NCBI RefSeq assembly: GCF_000236685.1
Contig: NC_016633.1
Span: 3,038,001 to 3,102,000, forward strand
Direction: 5' to 3'
Length of the DNA stretch: 64,000 nt
Source: Sphaerochaeta pleomorpha str. Grapes
GTDB taxonomy: Bacteria > Spirochaetota > Spirochaetia > Sphaerochaetales > Sphaerochaetaceae
Shown: positions 1-8,711 of the stretch, one piece after another
Numbering within the stretch: the first letter of the stretch is position 1
How the letters are laid out: each line of letters starts with the position of its first letter
Program-made: the position numbers and the translations under genes
The notes under the pieces: generated by a model
The model's database searches: none
Told to the model about the DNA's origin: nothing
The model's input: only the letters and a program-made list of their open reading frames with translations

Positions 1-64
1 TGAATGGTCATAGGGCGACTATATCATATATGTGATTTCATTTCATTCTCATTTTGCATATTGA

Positions 65-1621
65 ATGCTAATATGGATGCAAATACCCATGGAAACACAT
101 AAGGAAAAAGGCCTGCGCCTGAATCTTTTTCGCAGAATATTTCTCTTTCTCATTGTCTTCTCCCTCTTCATATTCCTCCAGCTGGGAATGTCGATGTATC
201 GGGAACGATTCATCATGTATCCGATACAGAAGAGTTCCGGCAATGTCCAGAAAATCAGCCTGCTGCTCAACTCTTTGGGGCAGACACGGGAGGAGCTCTC
301 CTCCTATCGTTGGGATTTCGGGGATATTGCATCCCTTCTTTCCGAATTGAGGCGGGAAAATGAACTCTCTGAGAAAATTCTCGGAACCATTGATGCAAAT
401 ATGGAGAACATTGGGATTGAGCAATATCTTCTTGTGCAGGCAGTGGCTACTACCTACAAAAATTATCGTGGTTATCTTGATTATATGCAGGACTTGCTTA
501 TCAACAATTCCGTAAATGAAGCCTCCGAAGTGTATTACTCCGATCTCGAACCTTGCCTCCACTACCTCCATCTCTATGTCCAGCAGCTTATCGAGCGGGC
601 AATCATGGATAACCAATCTACCTACGACCGGTTGATGGGGCTTAACGATGATTTGGATTTCCTATACTCCCTGACGATTTTGGTTATGATCCTATTCGGG
701 TTCGCCGCCCTCAGGGAAGTCATACGGATCCTTTCCATTGTGCAGGAGATGGCAAGGTCTTCCAAAGCAATTGCGGCAGGAGACTATGACAGGCCTGAGA
801 TTTCTGTGCATCGAAAGGATGAAATTGGTGACATGGCGCACGCGTTCAATGAAATGAAGCAGGCGATGAGGAATCAGGTGAGGTTGCTCACTGCGAACAA
901 TGAGATGGAGAAAGAGATTCATAGAAAGAATACGGAGGCCTTGGCAATGCAGAACCTGCTCGAACGCGAGAAACTACAGTTGCTTCGAAGCCAGATAAAT
1001 CCTCATTTTCTCTTCAATACCATCAATGTGATTAAATACACGGCACAGGAGGAGCATGCAGCAGAAACCGATGCCCTGCTTTCTTCTCTTGCTCGTTTGT
1101 TCCGCTATGTTTTGGCTGATAATGAGGTGATGGTTCCTCTCTCCCGTGAGATTCGGATTGTGGATGAGTACTACAGCCTCTACAAGGCACGATTCAAGGA
1201 AAAAGTATCACTTTTCTGGGATGTCTCGCCTTCTCTTATATTGACCGAGACATTGGTTCCTTCCTTCTTTCTCCAGCCATTGGTGGAAAATGCATTCAAG
1301 CATGGACTTGGACCGAAAGAACTTTCGGGGAGTGTCTGGCTCACTTTGAAGGAGCTGGACGGATTGCTGTGTATTCGGGTCGAGGACGATGGGGTGGGAA
1401 TGGAGGTTCAACAGCTTCAGATACTGCAGAGCCGGCTACTCAATCCACCGGTTACCGGAGAGCATATAGGACTCTATTCTGTAGCAGCACGATTGAAGTT
1501 GCTCGATTCCCGTTGCCGCTTGGAGGTGGATTCAAGGAAGAGCGAAGGCACGGTAATTCGAGTTGAAATGCCATTGTTGGAAAAGAAAGGAGAAGAAGAT
1601 GATCAAACTGTTGATAGCTGA
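65..1621 (+). CDS. Sensor histidine kinase, LytS/YesM type, for the TRAP uptake operon
   Basis: Membrane sensor kinase that phosphorylates the response regulator encoded next to it. An N-terminal membrane helix (about residues 20-42), an extracytoplasmic part, a second helix near 205-220 and a HAMP linker lead into a His_kinase domain. The phospho-acceptor is His314 in the motif QINPHFLFN, typical of the LytS/YesM family. A HATPase domain with N-box (PLVENAFKHG) and G-box (EDDGVGM) follows. Length 518 aa is usual. The stop overlaps the regulator start by 23 bp, so the two are cotranslated. The start is uncertain: in-frame ATGs at 65, 77 and 89 all lack a clear ribosome-binding site. Ligand unknown; the following TRAP-type lipoprotein may present it. 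Confidence 0.9.
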   Translation: MLIWMQIPMETHKEKGLRLNLFRRIFLFLIVFSLFIFLQLGMSMYRERFIMYPIQKSSGNVQKISLLLNSLGQTREELSSYRWDFGDIASLLSELRRENELSEKILGTIDANMENIGIEQYLLVQAVATTYKNYRGYLDYMQDLLINNSVNEASEVYYSDLEPCLHYLHLYVQQLIERAIMDNQSTYDRLMGLNDDLDFLYSLTILVMILFGFAALREVIRILSIVQEMARSSKAIAAGDYDRPEISVHRKDEIGDMAHAFNEMKQAMRNQVRLLTANNEMEKEIHRKNTEALAMQNLLEREKLQLLRSQINPHFLFNTINVIKYTAQEEHAAETDALLSSLARLFRYVLADNEVMVPLSREIRIVDEYYSLYKARFKEKVSLFWDVSPSLILTETLVPSFFLQPLVENAFKHGLGPKELSGSVWLTLKELDGLLCIRVEDDGVGMEVQQLQILQSRLLNPPVTGEHIGLYSVAARLKLLDSRCRLEVDSRKSEGTVIRVEMPLLEKKGEEDDQTVDS

Positions 1622-2369
1622 TGATGAGAGCATTGAACGAGAGATTTTATGCACATTCCTCTCCCCCAATCCTCTTTTGGAAATCTATCAAGCGGAAAAT
1701 GGGCGGTTGGCCGTTACCTATGCATCGTTGTATGATGTGGATGTGGTGCTCATGGATATCGAGATGCCCTCACTCAATGGATTGGAAGCTTCCCAGAGGA
1801 TCCTGAAGGATAAACCTTCCACCCGAATAATTTTCATTACTGCCTATAGTGTATTCTCCTATGCCCGTGAAGCTGTCAAACTAGGAGTTCTCGATTACAT
1901 CCTGAAGCCGGTGGATAAGGAGGATGTTTTGAGGACCGTCAAGCGCGCGGTCAGTCAGGTCGAGGCTGAACGACAGCTGTTGGCTGTGCAATCATCGGAC
2001 GGCGAGTGCCTCGAGGAGGTGACCGACAAAGCAACTTTGATGATGGCCAAAGTGAAGAAATATCTTGAATACAGCTACATGAACTACGATCTCTCCCTGG
2101 ATTCGGTAAGTAGCCTGTTGAATATCAATTCATCCTATCTCAGCTGTATTTTCAAGCGATGCACTGGGATCAATTTTCTCGATTATATTACAAATCTCAG
2201 GATCAAGGCGGCAAAGGAACACCTTGCCGATCCTTTCAAGTCCGCCTCCGAAATAGCCACAATGGTGGGTTACGACAGTTCAAGCTATTTCACTCGTGCC
2301 TTTAAGAAAAACACCGGGCTTACTCCTACTGAATACCGAAACCAAGTGGGAAGGGGCCTGCGAAGATGA
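1599..2369 (+). CDS. AraC-type response regulator (YesN-like)
   Basis: Two-domain DNA-binding response regulator. The receiver domain occupies about residues 1-120 with acidic pocket ADDE near residue 8, phospho-acceptor Asp53 (LMDIEMP) and the Lys of LKPVDK. A C-terminal AraC/XylS double helix-turn-helix spans about 155-256 (SSYLSCIFKRCTG, IATMVGYDSSSYFTRAFKK). I chose the ATG at 1599 over the longer frame because AAAGGAGAAGA lies just upstream and the protein then begins directly with the receiver fold (MIKLLIADDES). Its end overlaps the next start by 4 bp. It probably activates the TRAP operon in response to the partner kinase; this is inferred from position. Confidence 0.92.
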   Translation: MIKLLIADDESIEREILCTFLSPNPLLEIYQAENGRLAVTYASLYDVDVVLMDIEMPSLNGLEASQRILKDKPSTRIIFITAYSVFSYAREAVKLGVLDYILKPVDKEDVLRTVKRAVSQVEAERQLLAVQSSDGECLEEVTDKATLMMAKVKKYLEYSYMNYDLSLDSVSSLLNINSSYLSCIFKRCTGINFLDYITNLRIKAAKEHLADPFKSASEIATMVGYDSSSYFTRAFKKNTGLTPTEYRNQVGRGLRR

Positions 2370-3355
2370 AAAGATTCCTGCTTGTCGCTCTGACTTTGGT
2401 CCTCGTGTGCTTCTCGTGTCGAAAAGATCAGCCGAGCCATCCAGAATTGGTACTCCGGTATGCAGATAATCAGAGCTCTGGGTACCCGACGGTTGAGGCG
2501 GCAAAGTATCTTGCAGAACTGGTGAAAGAGCGGACTGGAGGAAGAATAGAGCTCAGGGTGTATCCCGATAGTGTGCTGGGGTCCGAAACCAGCGTAATGC
2601 AGCAGATGTCCTACGGGGGTATCGATATGTCCCGTTTCTCGCTGGGGACTCTCTATCGTTTCTTCCCCGAGCTTTGGACGCTTCAGTTGCCTTACCTTTA
2701 CACCGATAACGAGCATATGTGGAGGGTCCTTGATGGGGAGATTGGAGACATGTACCTGCGCAATATGTCAGGTGAACGTATTGTCGGCTTGGCCTGGTAT
2801 GATGCAGGGGCCAGGAGTTTCTACACCAGAAACCCCATCGCAAATATCTCTTCACTGAAAGGCTTGACCATCCGGGTTCAAGAGAATGACATGATGAGCA
2901 GAACAATTGAATTGCTAGGTGCTGAGGCGGTGCAGATTCCTTATCAAGATATCTATTCCGCACTTCAGAAACTGCGTATCGATGGAGCGGAGAACAATCT
3001 CCCTAGTTACGTGTTCATGGACCACAACCAGGCCGCTCCCTATTTCTACCAAGATGAACACTTCCGATTGCCGGAGGTGGTGATGATCAGTGTAGATGCC
3101 CAAGAAAAGGTGGCGGCTGTCGATCCTTTGTTTGTCGATGTCCTTATCGAGTGTGCAAAGGAGAGCGGACTGTATGAACGAAAGCTTTGGCAGGAAGAGG
3201 AGAAACGCGCCTACGAGGCAGCAGTGGAATCCGGGGTGATATTCACCATTCCCAGCAAGGAAGACCTGCTTGAGCTGAAGAAATCCATGGAGCCACTGTA
3301 CGAGGAACTCAGCCCGCAACAGCGCGAAATTGTTAAGAGAATTGGCGATGCCTAG
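2366..3355 (+). CDS. TRAP DctP-like lipoprotein, probable sensory receptor
   Basis: TRAP-type solute-binding protein (DctP family, 329 aa) with a short lipoprotein signal: hydrophobic stretch to residue 17 and Cys18 in a relaxed spirochaetal lipobox (CFSC). Family hallmarks are visible: the A-x-x-L-A-E-L-V-K-E-R-T-G-G-R region, GLTIRVQENDM and the ALQKLRIDGAENN segment that contacts substrate. It overlaps the regulator stop (ATGA) and precedes a second, separate DctP with a different, cleavable signal peptide. A locus with two DctP proteins, one fused by translation to a kinase/regulator pair, suggests this one feeds the sensor rather than the permease. That role is inferred. Confidence 0.85.
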   Translation: MKRFLLVALTLVLVCFSCRKDQPSHPELVLRYADNQSSGYPTVEAAKYLAELVKERTGGRIELRVYPDSVLGSETSVMQQMSYGGIDMSRFSLGTLYRFFPELWTLQLPYLYTDNEHMWRVLDGEIGDMYLRNMSGERIVGLAWYDAGARSFYTRNPIANISSLKGLTIRVQENDMMSRTIELLGAEAVQIPYQDIYSALQKLRIDGAENNLPSYVFMDHNQAAPYFYQDEHFRLPEVVMISVDAQEKVAAVDPLFVDVLIECAKESGLYERKLWQEEEKRAYEAAVESGVIFTIPSKEDLLELKKSMEPLYEELSPQQREIVKRIGDA

Positions 3356-3477
3356 AGTTTTCAATTTTTTGGATAGGTTGCACTTTCTTTAACTGGCACT
3401 TGCGTTCCCGATTTCTCGCTCTTACATTTTTGCTTATGCCTGTGGTAATCAGGTCGAATGTATTAGAGGAGGCTATT

Positions 3478-4497
3478 ATGAAACGTGTAGCGTTTGTTCT
3501 TTTGGCACTTTTACTCTGTTCTTCCCAGGTTTTTGCTGCGGGAGAGAAAGAAAGTACAGCTGCAGCTCCTGCAGGCGAAAAAAACGTCAAGCTTGTATAC
3601 GCAGAGGTCAATCCACTTGATACCATTGTGGGAAAGACCGGCCTGTATTTCAAGGAACAGGTTGAAAAGCTCAGTGATGGTTCAGTTACCATCGACATCC
3701 AGGCTTCAGGTGTACTTGGCTCAGAGAATGATGTGCTTGACTCAATCCTCGGCGGTGCTACGTCGATCGATATGTCCAGAATCTCCGCCTTCGCACTTAC
3801 CAGCTATGGCGCTGAGAAGTCCAAGCTTCTTTCCATCCCGTTCACTTTTGAGAACCGGGCACATTTCTGGGCTTTTGCAAACTCCGAACTTGCTCCGGAA
3901 TTCCTGAACGAGCCCCAGACCATCGGTCTTCCTATCCGCGGAGTGTTTTACGGTGAGGAAGGGTTCAGACATTTCTTTACAGTCAAAAAGGTTGAAAAGA
4001 TGGGCGACCTCAAGGGAATGAAGCTTCGTGTATCCAACGACCCTGTTATGAACGGCATGGTAAAAGGTCTTGGTGCTTCTCCCACCGTTGTTTCCTTTGG
4101 TGAGCTGTATTCTGCTCTGCAGACCGGGGTCGTCGATGGAGCCGAACAGCCGATTGCAAACTACAAGTCCAATGCATTCCATGAAGTTGCCCCCAACATG
4201 ATTCTTGACGGCCATACCCTTGGTGCCATCCAGGTCATTATCACGGATAATGCTTGGAACAAGCTTTCCGAGAAGCAGAGAACCGCCATCATGGAAGCTG
4301 GAAAGCTTGCACAGGCGTATAATGCGCAGATTAGTGAAAATGCAGAGAACGAGGTTCTTACCTCACTCAAAACAGCAGGTGTGAATATTGTGGAAGTCAC
4401 CAACAAGGGTGAATGGGCCGACGCCTGTAAGGCTGTGATTGAACAGAATACCAAGAGCCAGGCAGCTCTGTATCAGAAAATCAAGGCTATGAAATAA
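3478..4497 (+). CDS. dctP: TRAP transporter substrate-binding protein DctP
   Basis: Periplasmic binding protein that hands a carboxylate-type substrate to the DctQM permease. The start is set at ATG 3478, preceded by AGAGGAGG; the upstream in-frame extension has no signal peptide and is rejected. The signal peptide MKRVAFVLLALLLCSSQVFA is followed by AGEKES, the style seen in Sphaerochaeta binding proteins. DctP features: KGMKLRVSNDPVM, a conserved Arg in that loop, and ALQTGVVDGAEQPI. Length 339 aa is normal. A strong stem-loop directly after the stop probably raises its expression above the permease genes. Confidence 0.93.
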   Translation: MKRVAFVLLALLLCSSQVFAAGEKESTAAAPAGEKNVKLVYAEVNPLDTIVGKTGLYFKEQVEKLSDGSVTIDIQASGVLGSENDVLDSILGGATSIDMSRISAFALTSYGAEKSKLLSIPFTFENRAHFWAFANSELAPEFLNEPQTIGLPIRGVFYGEEGFRHFFTVKKVEKMGDLKGMKLRVSNDPVMNGMVKGLGASPTVVSFGELYSALQTGVVDGAEQPIANYKSNAFHEVAPNMILDGHTLGAIQVIITDNAWNKLSEKQRTAIMEAGKLAQAYNAQISENAENEVLTSLKTAGVNIVEVTNKGEWADACKAVIEQNTKSQAALYQKIKAMK

Positions 4498-4515
4498 GGG
4501 TTTACAACCAGCGCC

Positions 4516-4547
4516 AGGTGGGATTGATGTTTCAATCCCACCTTTTC
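4516..4547 (+). terminator. Stem-loop attenuator between dctP and dctQ
   Basis: A perfect 12-bp stem (4516-4527 with 4532-4543) around a TGTT loop, followed by TTTTC. It lies between the binding-protein and permease genes on the same strand, so it likely acts as a partial terminator and 3'-end stabiliser for dctP mRNA. Confidence 0.75.
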
Positions 4548-4566
4548 AATTCTCAGGAGATTAACC

Positions 4567-5106
4567 ATGCCAAAGTTCTTTGCAACTGTGGACAAAATTA
4601 AAAAGGCATATGATTGGACAGATAGGATTGTACTGCTAGTTTGTAAAATTTTACTTATAGCTGACATTTCGATAACCAGTTATGCAGTAGCCGGCCGTAT
4701 GCTCAATCAGTACTTTCCCTTTCTGAAGGATCCGGCTTGGTCGGAAGAAGTGGTGCTGACCTGCATGTCCTATATGGCAGTTCTTTCCGCAGCCCTTGCC
4801 ATACGAAAGGGTTCACATATCAGGATGACGGCTTTCGATAAATATCTTCCCAAGCTTGCTATCAAGATTCTCGATATCCTCTCCGATATTGCCGTCCTCA
4901 GTCTTGGCTTGATCATGGCGCATGTCGGTTGGCGGTATGCCACAACGCTGGGAGGACGAGGCTTCTATGTTTCCATGCCGTGGCTTAGCCGATTTTGGAT
5001 GTATTTCCCTGTACCTCTTGCAGGAGTTGCCATGATCATTTTTGAGCTTGAGTCGATTTATAACCATATTAAGTCCTTCTATGTGAAGGAAGAGGAGAAG
5101 GCCTGA
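4567..5106 (+). CDS. dctQ: TRAP transporter small permease DctQ
   Basis: Small membrane subunit of a TRAP transporter, 179 aa, four predicted helices (around residues 18-38, 55-77, 95-117, 135-158). It carries the family motif W-S-E-E-V…F/MSYMAVLSAALAIRKGSHI, in which the conserved EE and the Arg/Lys-Gly-xHI turn are intact. AGGAGA sits 8 bases before the ATG. The stop overlaps the dctM start as TGATG, so the two permease subunits are translationally coupled. Confidence 0.93.
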   Translation: MPKFFATVDKIKKAYDWTDRIVLLVCKILLIADISITSYAVAGRMLNQYFPFLKDPAWSEEVVLTCMSYMAVLSAALAIRKGSHIRMTAFDKYLPKLAIKILDILSDIAVLSLGLIMAHVGWRYATTLGGRGFYVSMPWLSRFWMYFPVPLAGVAMIIFELESIYNHIKSFYVKEEEKA

Positions 5107-6422
5107 TGGACGTTAATAGCATCGCAGTCCTAATACTGCTAGGGAGCTTTTTTGTCATGATCTTTCTCCGTTTCCCTATCGCCTATGCGGTAGGCCTTTC
5201 CTCTGTCTTTTGCATGCTCTTCCAAGGGAACAATTTGAATGATATCTGCCGACTTATGGTCAAAGGCATCAGCTCGTTCTCCTTGATGGCTGTTCCTTTT
5301 TTCATCACCATGGGTGTGTTGATGGGTTCCGGTGGAATCTCACAAAAGCTCATCGCTTTGGCAAATGCCTGCGTAGGGTGGATGAGGGGAGGGTTGGCCC
5401 AAGTAAATATTGTTGCTTCCTACTTCTTCGGGGGCATCTCCGGGTCGGCTGCTGCCGATACTGCTTCCCTCGGTTCAATCCTCATTCCTATGATGGTCAA
5501 TGAAGGTTATGATGCAGACTTCTCCACTGCCGTCACCATTACCAGTTCCTGTGAGGGACTGCTTGTACCTCCGAGTCACAACATGGTCATCTATGCGACA
5601 ACGATAGGGGGAATTTCCGTTGGAAGCCTTTTCCTAGCCGGCTATCTACCTGGCGCGCTCCTTGCTGTCACCTTGATGATCGGCTCTTACATTTTCGCGG
5701 TGAAGCGCGGTTATCCAAAGGGAGAAAAGTTCAGTCCAAAGAACTTCATTATCCAGTTGGGGAAATCCTTCTGGGCGCTCGCAGCAGTTATAATCGTTGT
5801 CATCGGTGTTGTGGCAGGCTTTTTTACTGCCACTGAATCTGCTGCAATTGCAGTAATCTATTCCTTGATTGTTTCGGTCTTCGTGTACAAAGGCCTAACT
5901 TGGAAGGGTGTATGGAAGGTCTTGGATGATTGTGTGGGTACGCTTGCCATAGTACTCATTCTCATCTCTACTTCCTCAGTGTTCGGGTATTGTCTCACTA
6001 CGCTTCATGTTCCCGATCTTGCAGCTGCTGCAATCACCAGTCTTACCAGCAATAGGATACTTTTGATTTTGCTTTTGAATGTCATTCTCTTGGTGTTGGG
6101 TGCGATCATGGATATGGCACCGATCATTCTCATTGCAACTCCGATTTTGTTCCCGATAGCAACAGGAGCCTGTGGCCTCGATCCTATCCAGTTCGGCATT
6201 ATGGTGGTGCTCAACTGTGGTATCGGGCTGTTGACCCCTCCGGTAGGAGCAGTGCTGTTCATTGGGTCGGCTGTAGCAAAGATTTCCATGGAACGGGTTG
6301 TCAAGGCAACGCTTCCTTTCTATATGTGCATGATTATAGCGCTGCTGTTGGTATCATTCGTTCCAGACATCAGTCTTTTTCTGCCTAAAGTTATCGGGGG
6401 GTATGTTCCTTTTGGTGTGTAG
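5106..6422 (+). CDS. dctM: TRAP transporter large permease DctM
   Basis: Large permease of the TRAP transporter (438 aa, about 12 hydrophobic helices), importing substrate with Na+ or H+. Recognisable family motifs include the N-terminal RFPIAYAVGLSS, the glycine/alanine/serine-rich GGISGSAAADTASLGSILIP segment and the C-terminal GLLTPPVGAVLF region. The order DctP-DctQ-DctM is complete. The gene is followed by a strong intrinsic terminator that ends the operon. Confidence 0.94.
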   Translation: MDVNSIAVLILLGSFFVMIFLRFPIAYAVGLSSVFCMLFQGNNLNDICRLMVKGISSFSLMAVPFFITMGVLMGSGGISQKLIALANACVGWMRGGLAQVNIVASYFFGGISGSAAADTASLGSILIPMMVNEGYDADFSTAVTITSSCEGLLVPPSHNMVIYATTIGGISVGSLFLAGYLPGALLAVTLMIGSYIFAVKRGYPKGEKFSPKNFIIQLGKSFWALAAVIIVVIGVVAGFFTATESAAIAVIYSLIVSVFVYKGLTWKGVWKVLDDCVGTLAIVLILISTSSVFGYCLTTLHVPDLAAAAITSLTSNRILLILLLNVILLVLGAIMDMAPIILIATPILFPIATGACGLDPIQFGIMVVLNCGIGLLTPPVGAVLFIGSAVAKISMERVVKATLPFYMCMIIALLLVSFVPDISLFLPKVIGGYVPFGV

Positions 6423-6449
6423 TGTTTTAACGTAACGTATTTCATGTAC

Positions 6450-6490
6450 AAAGAGGCCATCTCAAAATCAAGTTTTGAAATGGCCTCTTT
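6450..6490 (+). terminator. Intrinsic terminator after dctM
   Basis: Long near-perfect hairpin: the arm AAAGAGGCCAT plus an inner CTCAAAA pairs with TTTTGAA plus ATGGCCTCTTT, with a small loop. The right arm ends in CTTTCG, so the terminal U run is short, but stem length and position 28 bp after the stop make termination very likely. The AAAG/CTTT ends let it work from either strand. Confidence 0.85.
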
Positions 6491-6518
6491 CGCATTTACC
6501 CAGGCATGGACAATACCC

Positions 6519-6556
6519 TGAGATCCCTTCGTCTCAGAATGCATGAAGGGATCTCA
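6519..6556. repeat. 12-bp perfect inverted repeat
   Basis: TGAGATCCCTTC (6519-6530) is repeated in inverted orientation at 6545-6556 around a 14-nt loop. It lies between the operon terminator and transposase remnants. It may be a second hairpin or a leftover insertion-sequence end; it lacks a U run. Confidence 0.6.
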
Positions 6557-6657
6557 TAAGATATAAGATGCCAAACACTGAAGCAAACTGTGAATGTCAA
6601 GGAAGTTTTTCATTGAGGAGGTGAAGACATTATCTTGGACTCCATAACGAGAGGGGA

Positions 6658-7161
6658 ATGTATTCATACGAAGAAAGGAAGAAAGCCGTTGAACTTTATA
6701 TAAAGTTTGACAAGAGCGCTTGTTCCGTCGTAAGGGAACTTGGGTATCCCACCGGGGTCCTGTGCAGTGCGACTCCCCACAAGCCGGCCGCTTATTTCCA
6801 GTATGACCTATCACGCTCCAGCGATGTGCTGAAGGGCATGGTGGGGGAGTACAACGGATATCTGCAGGCTGACGCCGACGCCGGCTACCAGACCAGCAAA
6901 CAGGATTACCGGTTCACCCTCTGCCTTTGTGCTGCGCACCTGAGGAGGAAATTCGTCGATGCCCAGAAGGCCGGCGCCTACAAGCAGGGTTCGCCCGGGT
7001 ACATCACCCTTGAACGAAAAATTCCGCCGGTGAAGCCGAGCTCACAGGCTCTTTTCTATCAGAAATACCAAACCGATTATATGTTCTTTACGCTGCTCAT
7101 TTGTCTCGTTTCAGTACTGAAAAGCATTCAACAAAAAACCAGGATTGGTTTCTGCTGTTGA
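6658..7161 (+). pseudogene. Decayed transposase remnants (IS3-like and IS66-like pieces)
   Basis: The open frame is a patchwork. Its first ~31 residues (MYSYEERKKAVELYIKF…VVRELGYP) resemble the helix-turn-helix start of an IS3-family OrfA. From about residue 45 it resembles IS66 transposase: LKGMVGEYNGYLQADADAGYQ, then CAAHLRRKFVDAQKAG, corresponding to the family's Asp-bearing strand and C-x-H-xRRkF region. The remaining catalytic core is missing and the tail (after about residue 125) matches nothing. No intact IS end or target duplication was seen. It cannot encode an active transposase. Two different families in one frame imply successive insertions and deletions. Confidence 0.7.
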
Positions 7162-7189
7162 CTATTTACAGAAATCAAGTTGACTGGTC

Positions 7190-7282
7190 TTGCCAGAGGA
7201 CGATGCAAGTCATGCTGTGGATGTGTTTTATGCTTATCCTACGGTTTATCAGACAGATCCCTTCATCAGAAGTAGCCAATAA
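7190..7282 (+). pseudogene. Fragment resembling the N-terminus of a DUF3089-type esterase
   Basis: Reading from 7190 gives LPEDDASHAVDVFYAYPTVY and then QTDPFIRSSQ to a stop at 7280. The DVFYxxPTxY block is characteristic of DUF3089 lipase-like proteins. The preceding codons (YLQKSS, stop, LV) also fit that family's start but contain a stop. No downstream catalytic part remains. It is scored as a gene relic from the block motif alone. Confidence 0.4.
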
Positions 7283-7416
7283 CCTATAACGCATTCCTTA
7301 CGTAAGAATGCATCTCTACTTTGGATAAATGTAATTGTGGAATTCCCATTTTCTATGCTAACTTTTCATGACAGGTGCACAAATTCATCTAGAATCGGAA
7401 GAAAACAAACCTTTAT

Positions 7417-7481
7417 CGTAAAATAACATACCTTTTTTCTCTTTGCTTTGGATTTGGCTTGAAAGCGTAAAATAATATACC
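7417..7481 (+). promoter_or_regulatory. Paired 16-bp direct repeats upstream of the sugar importer
   Basis: CGTAAAATAACATACC at 7417-7432 recurs with one change as CGTAAAATAATATACC at 7466-7481. Start-to-start distance is 49 bp, close to a whole number of helical turns, and the pair lies 124 bp or more before the binding-protein start. Direct repeats at such spacing are typical operators of AraC-type activators. The minus-strand AraC regulator at 12430-14019 is the natural candidate; this link is inferred. Confidence 0.55.
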
Positions 7482-7604
7482 AAACTCGATAGAATACAAC
7501 ATGTACTTCTGGTATTGCAGGATTTAGTCTTTTAGCAATGGAAGCGGCGTTGCCGCTGAATGACTATCCAAATTTTTTTTGTGATTCCTTAAAAGGAGGA
7601 GAAC

Positions 7605-8594
7605 ATGAAAAAAGCTCTAAGCATTATGTTGATTCTGGTTCTGTTGGGGGCAGGTGTTCTGTTCGCAGCTGGTGCAAAGGAAACTGCTGGTCAGACAAAG
7701 ATTGGTATTGTTAATCTGCCGCCAGAAGAATCCGGATATCGCCAGGCTAATGTTGAAGACATGAACAATGTGTTCTCAACTGCTAACGGCTATGATGCAA
7801 AGCAGACCAATACAGGCGACAACAGCGAGCAGATCGCTGCCGCTAAGGGTTACATTCGAGACGGAGTGGACTATCTCTTGATTTCAGCGGCTAACGCTTC
7901 TGGATGGGATGACACCCTGAAGTCAGCAAAAGATGCTGGTATTAAAGTAATTCTGTTTGACCGCGCAATCGATACTGACGCGTCCAATTACCAGGCAGCA
8001 ATCCTTTCGGATATGGGCTATGAAGGTAAGAAGGCAGTGGAATGGGTTTTGAACCTTGGTCTTAATAAGATCAATCTAATCCTCATTCGTGGACAGATGG
8101 GTTCTGCAGCTGAGATTGGCCGTAGTGCAGCAGTGCTCGAAGCTGCAAAAGCTGGAAAACTCAACATAGTTGCCGATGGAACTGGTGGAGATAGCTGGAG
8201 TCTTGAAGAAGCCCGTAAGGTTGTTGAAGCAGCAATTGCAGCTGGCAAAGATTTTAACGTCATCTATGCCCAGAACGATGGTATGGCACAAGGTGCAGTA
8301 CAGGCTCTCGAAGCAGCTGGCATCACTCATGGAAAGGGCGGAAAGGTCAAGGTCATTGGATTTGACTTTAACAGATTTGCACTTCGGAACGTACAGGCTG
8401 GTTACTGGGATGCCGACATGCAGTGCAACCCCCGTCAGGCAGCAGAGATCGCCAAGTGGATTAAGAGTGGAACCATTCCTAACGGAATCGTCTATCAGGA
8501 AGAGCTTCTCTTGACAACCGATACCATTACCGATGAACTCATCGATAAGTGGGGAATCAACGCAGATCCTGGTAAGGGCGTAGTCACAAGATAA
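7605..8594 (+). CDS. ABC sugar importer periplasmic binding protein (YtfQ/RbsB class)
   Basis: Peripla_BP_4-type pentose/hexose binding protein, 329 aa. A signal peptide ends LLGAGVLFAAGAKETAG. The first lobe has DGVDYLLISAANASGWDDTLKSAKDAGIKVILFDR, whose Asp/Arg end contacts sugar. The second lobe has NVIYAQNDGMAQGAVQALEAAG and KVIGFDFNRFAL. AAAAGGAGGAG is optimally placed before the ATG. It heads an operon with a double ATPase and two permeases, the layout of the E. coli galactofuranose importer ytfQRT-yjfF, so a furanose or similar sugar is plausible but not shown. Two hairpins follow the stop. Confidence 0.9.
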   Translation: MKKALSIMLILVLLGAGVLFAAGAKETAGQTKIGIVNLPPEESGYRQANVEDMNNVFSTANGYDAKQTNTGDNSEQIAAAKGYIRDGVDYLLISAANASGWDDTLKSAKDAGIKVILFDRAIDTDASNYQAAILSDMGYEGKKAVEWVLNLGLNKINLILIRGQMGSAAEIGRSAAVLEAAKAGKLNIVADGTGGDSWSLEEARKVVEAAIAAGKDFNVIYAQNDGMAQGAVQALEAAGITHGKGGKVKVIGFDFNRFALRNVQAGYWDADMQCNPRQAAEIAKWIKSGTIPNGIVYQEELLLTTDTITDELIDKWGINADPGKGVVTR

Positions 8595-8597
8595 GTA

Positions 8598-8670
8598 TTT
8601 GTAATAATTTACAAACACCACTATGTTAGATATGCAGTGCGGTACGCGGATATAATTCTGCATACCGCAC
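8598..8670 (+). promoter_or_regulatory. Two stem-loops between binding-protein and ATPase genes
   Basis: A perfect 7-bp repeat TTTGTAA/TTACAAA (8598-8615) is followed by a GTGCGGTA/TACCGCAC stem (8637-8644 with 8663-8670). Neither has a U run. In binding-protein operons such elements usually stabilise the upstream message and lower downstream expression. Confidence 0.55.
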
Positions 8671-8711
8671 CGCAGTTAGGTTGTACCGTATCAGTATAAG
8701 GAGATCTTTGA

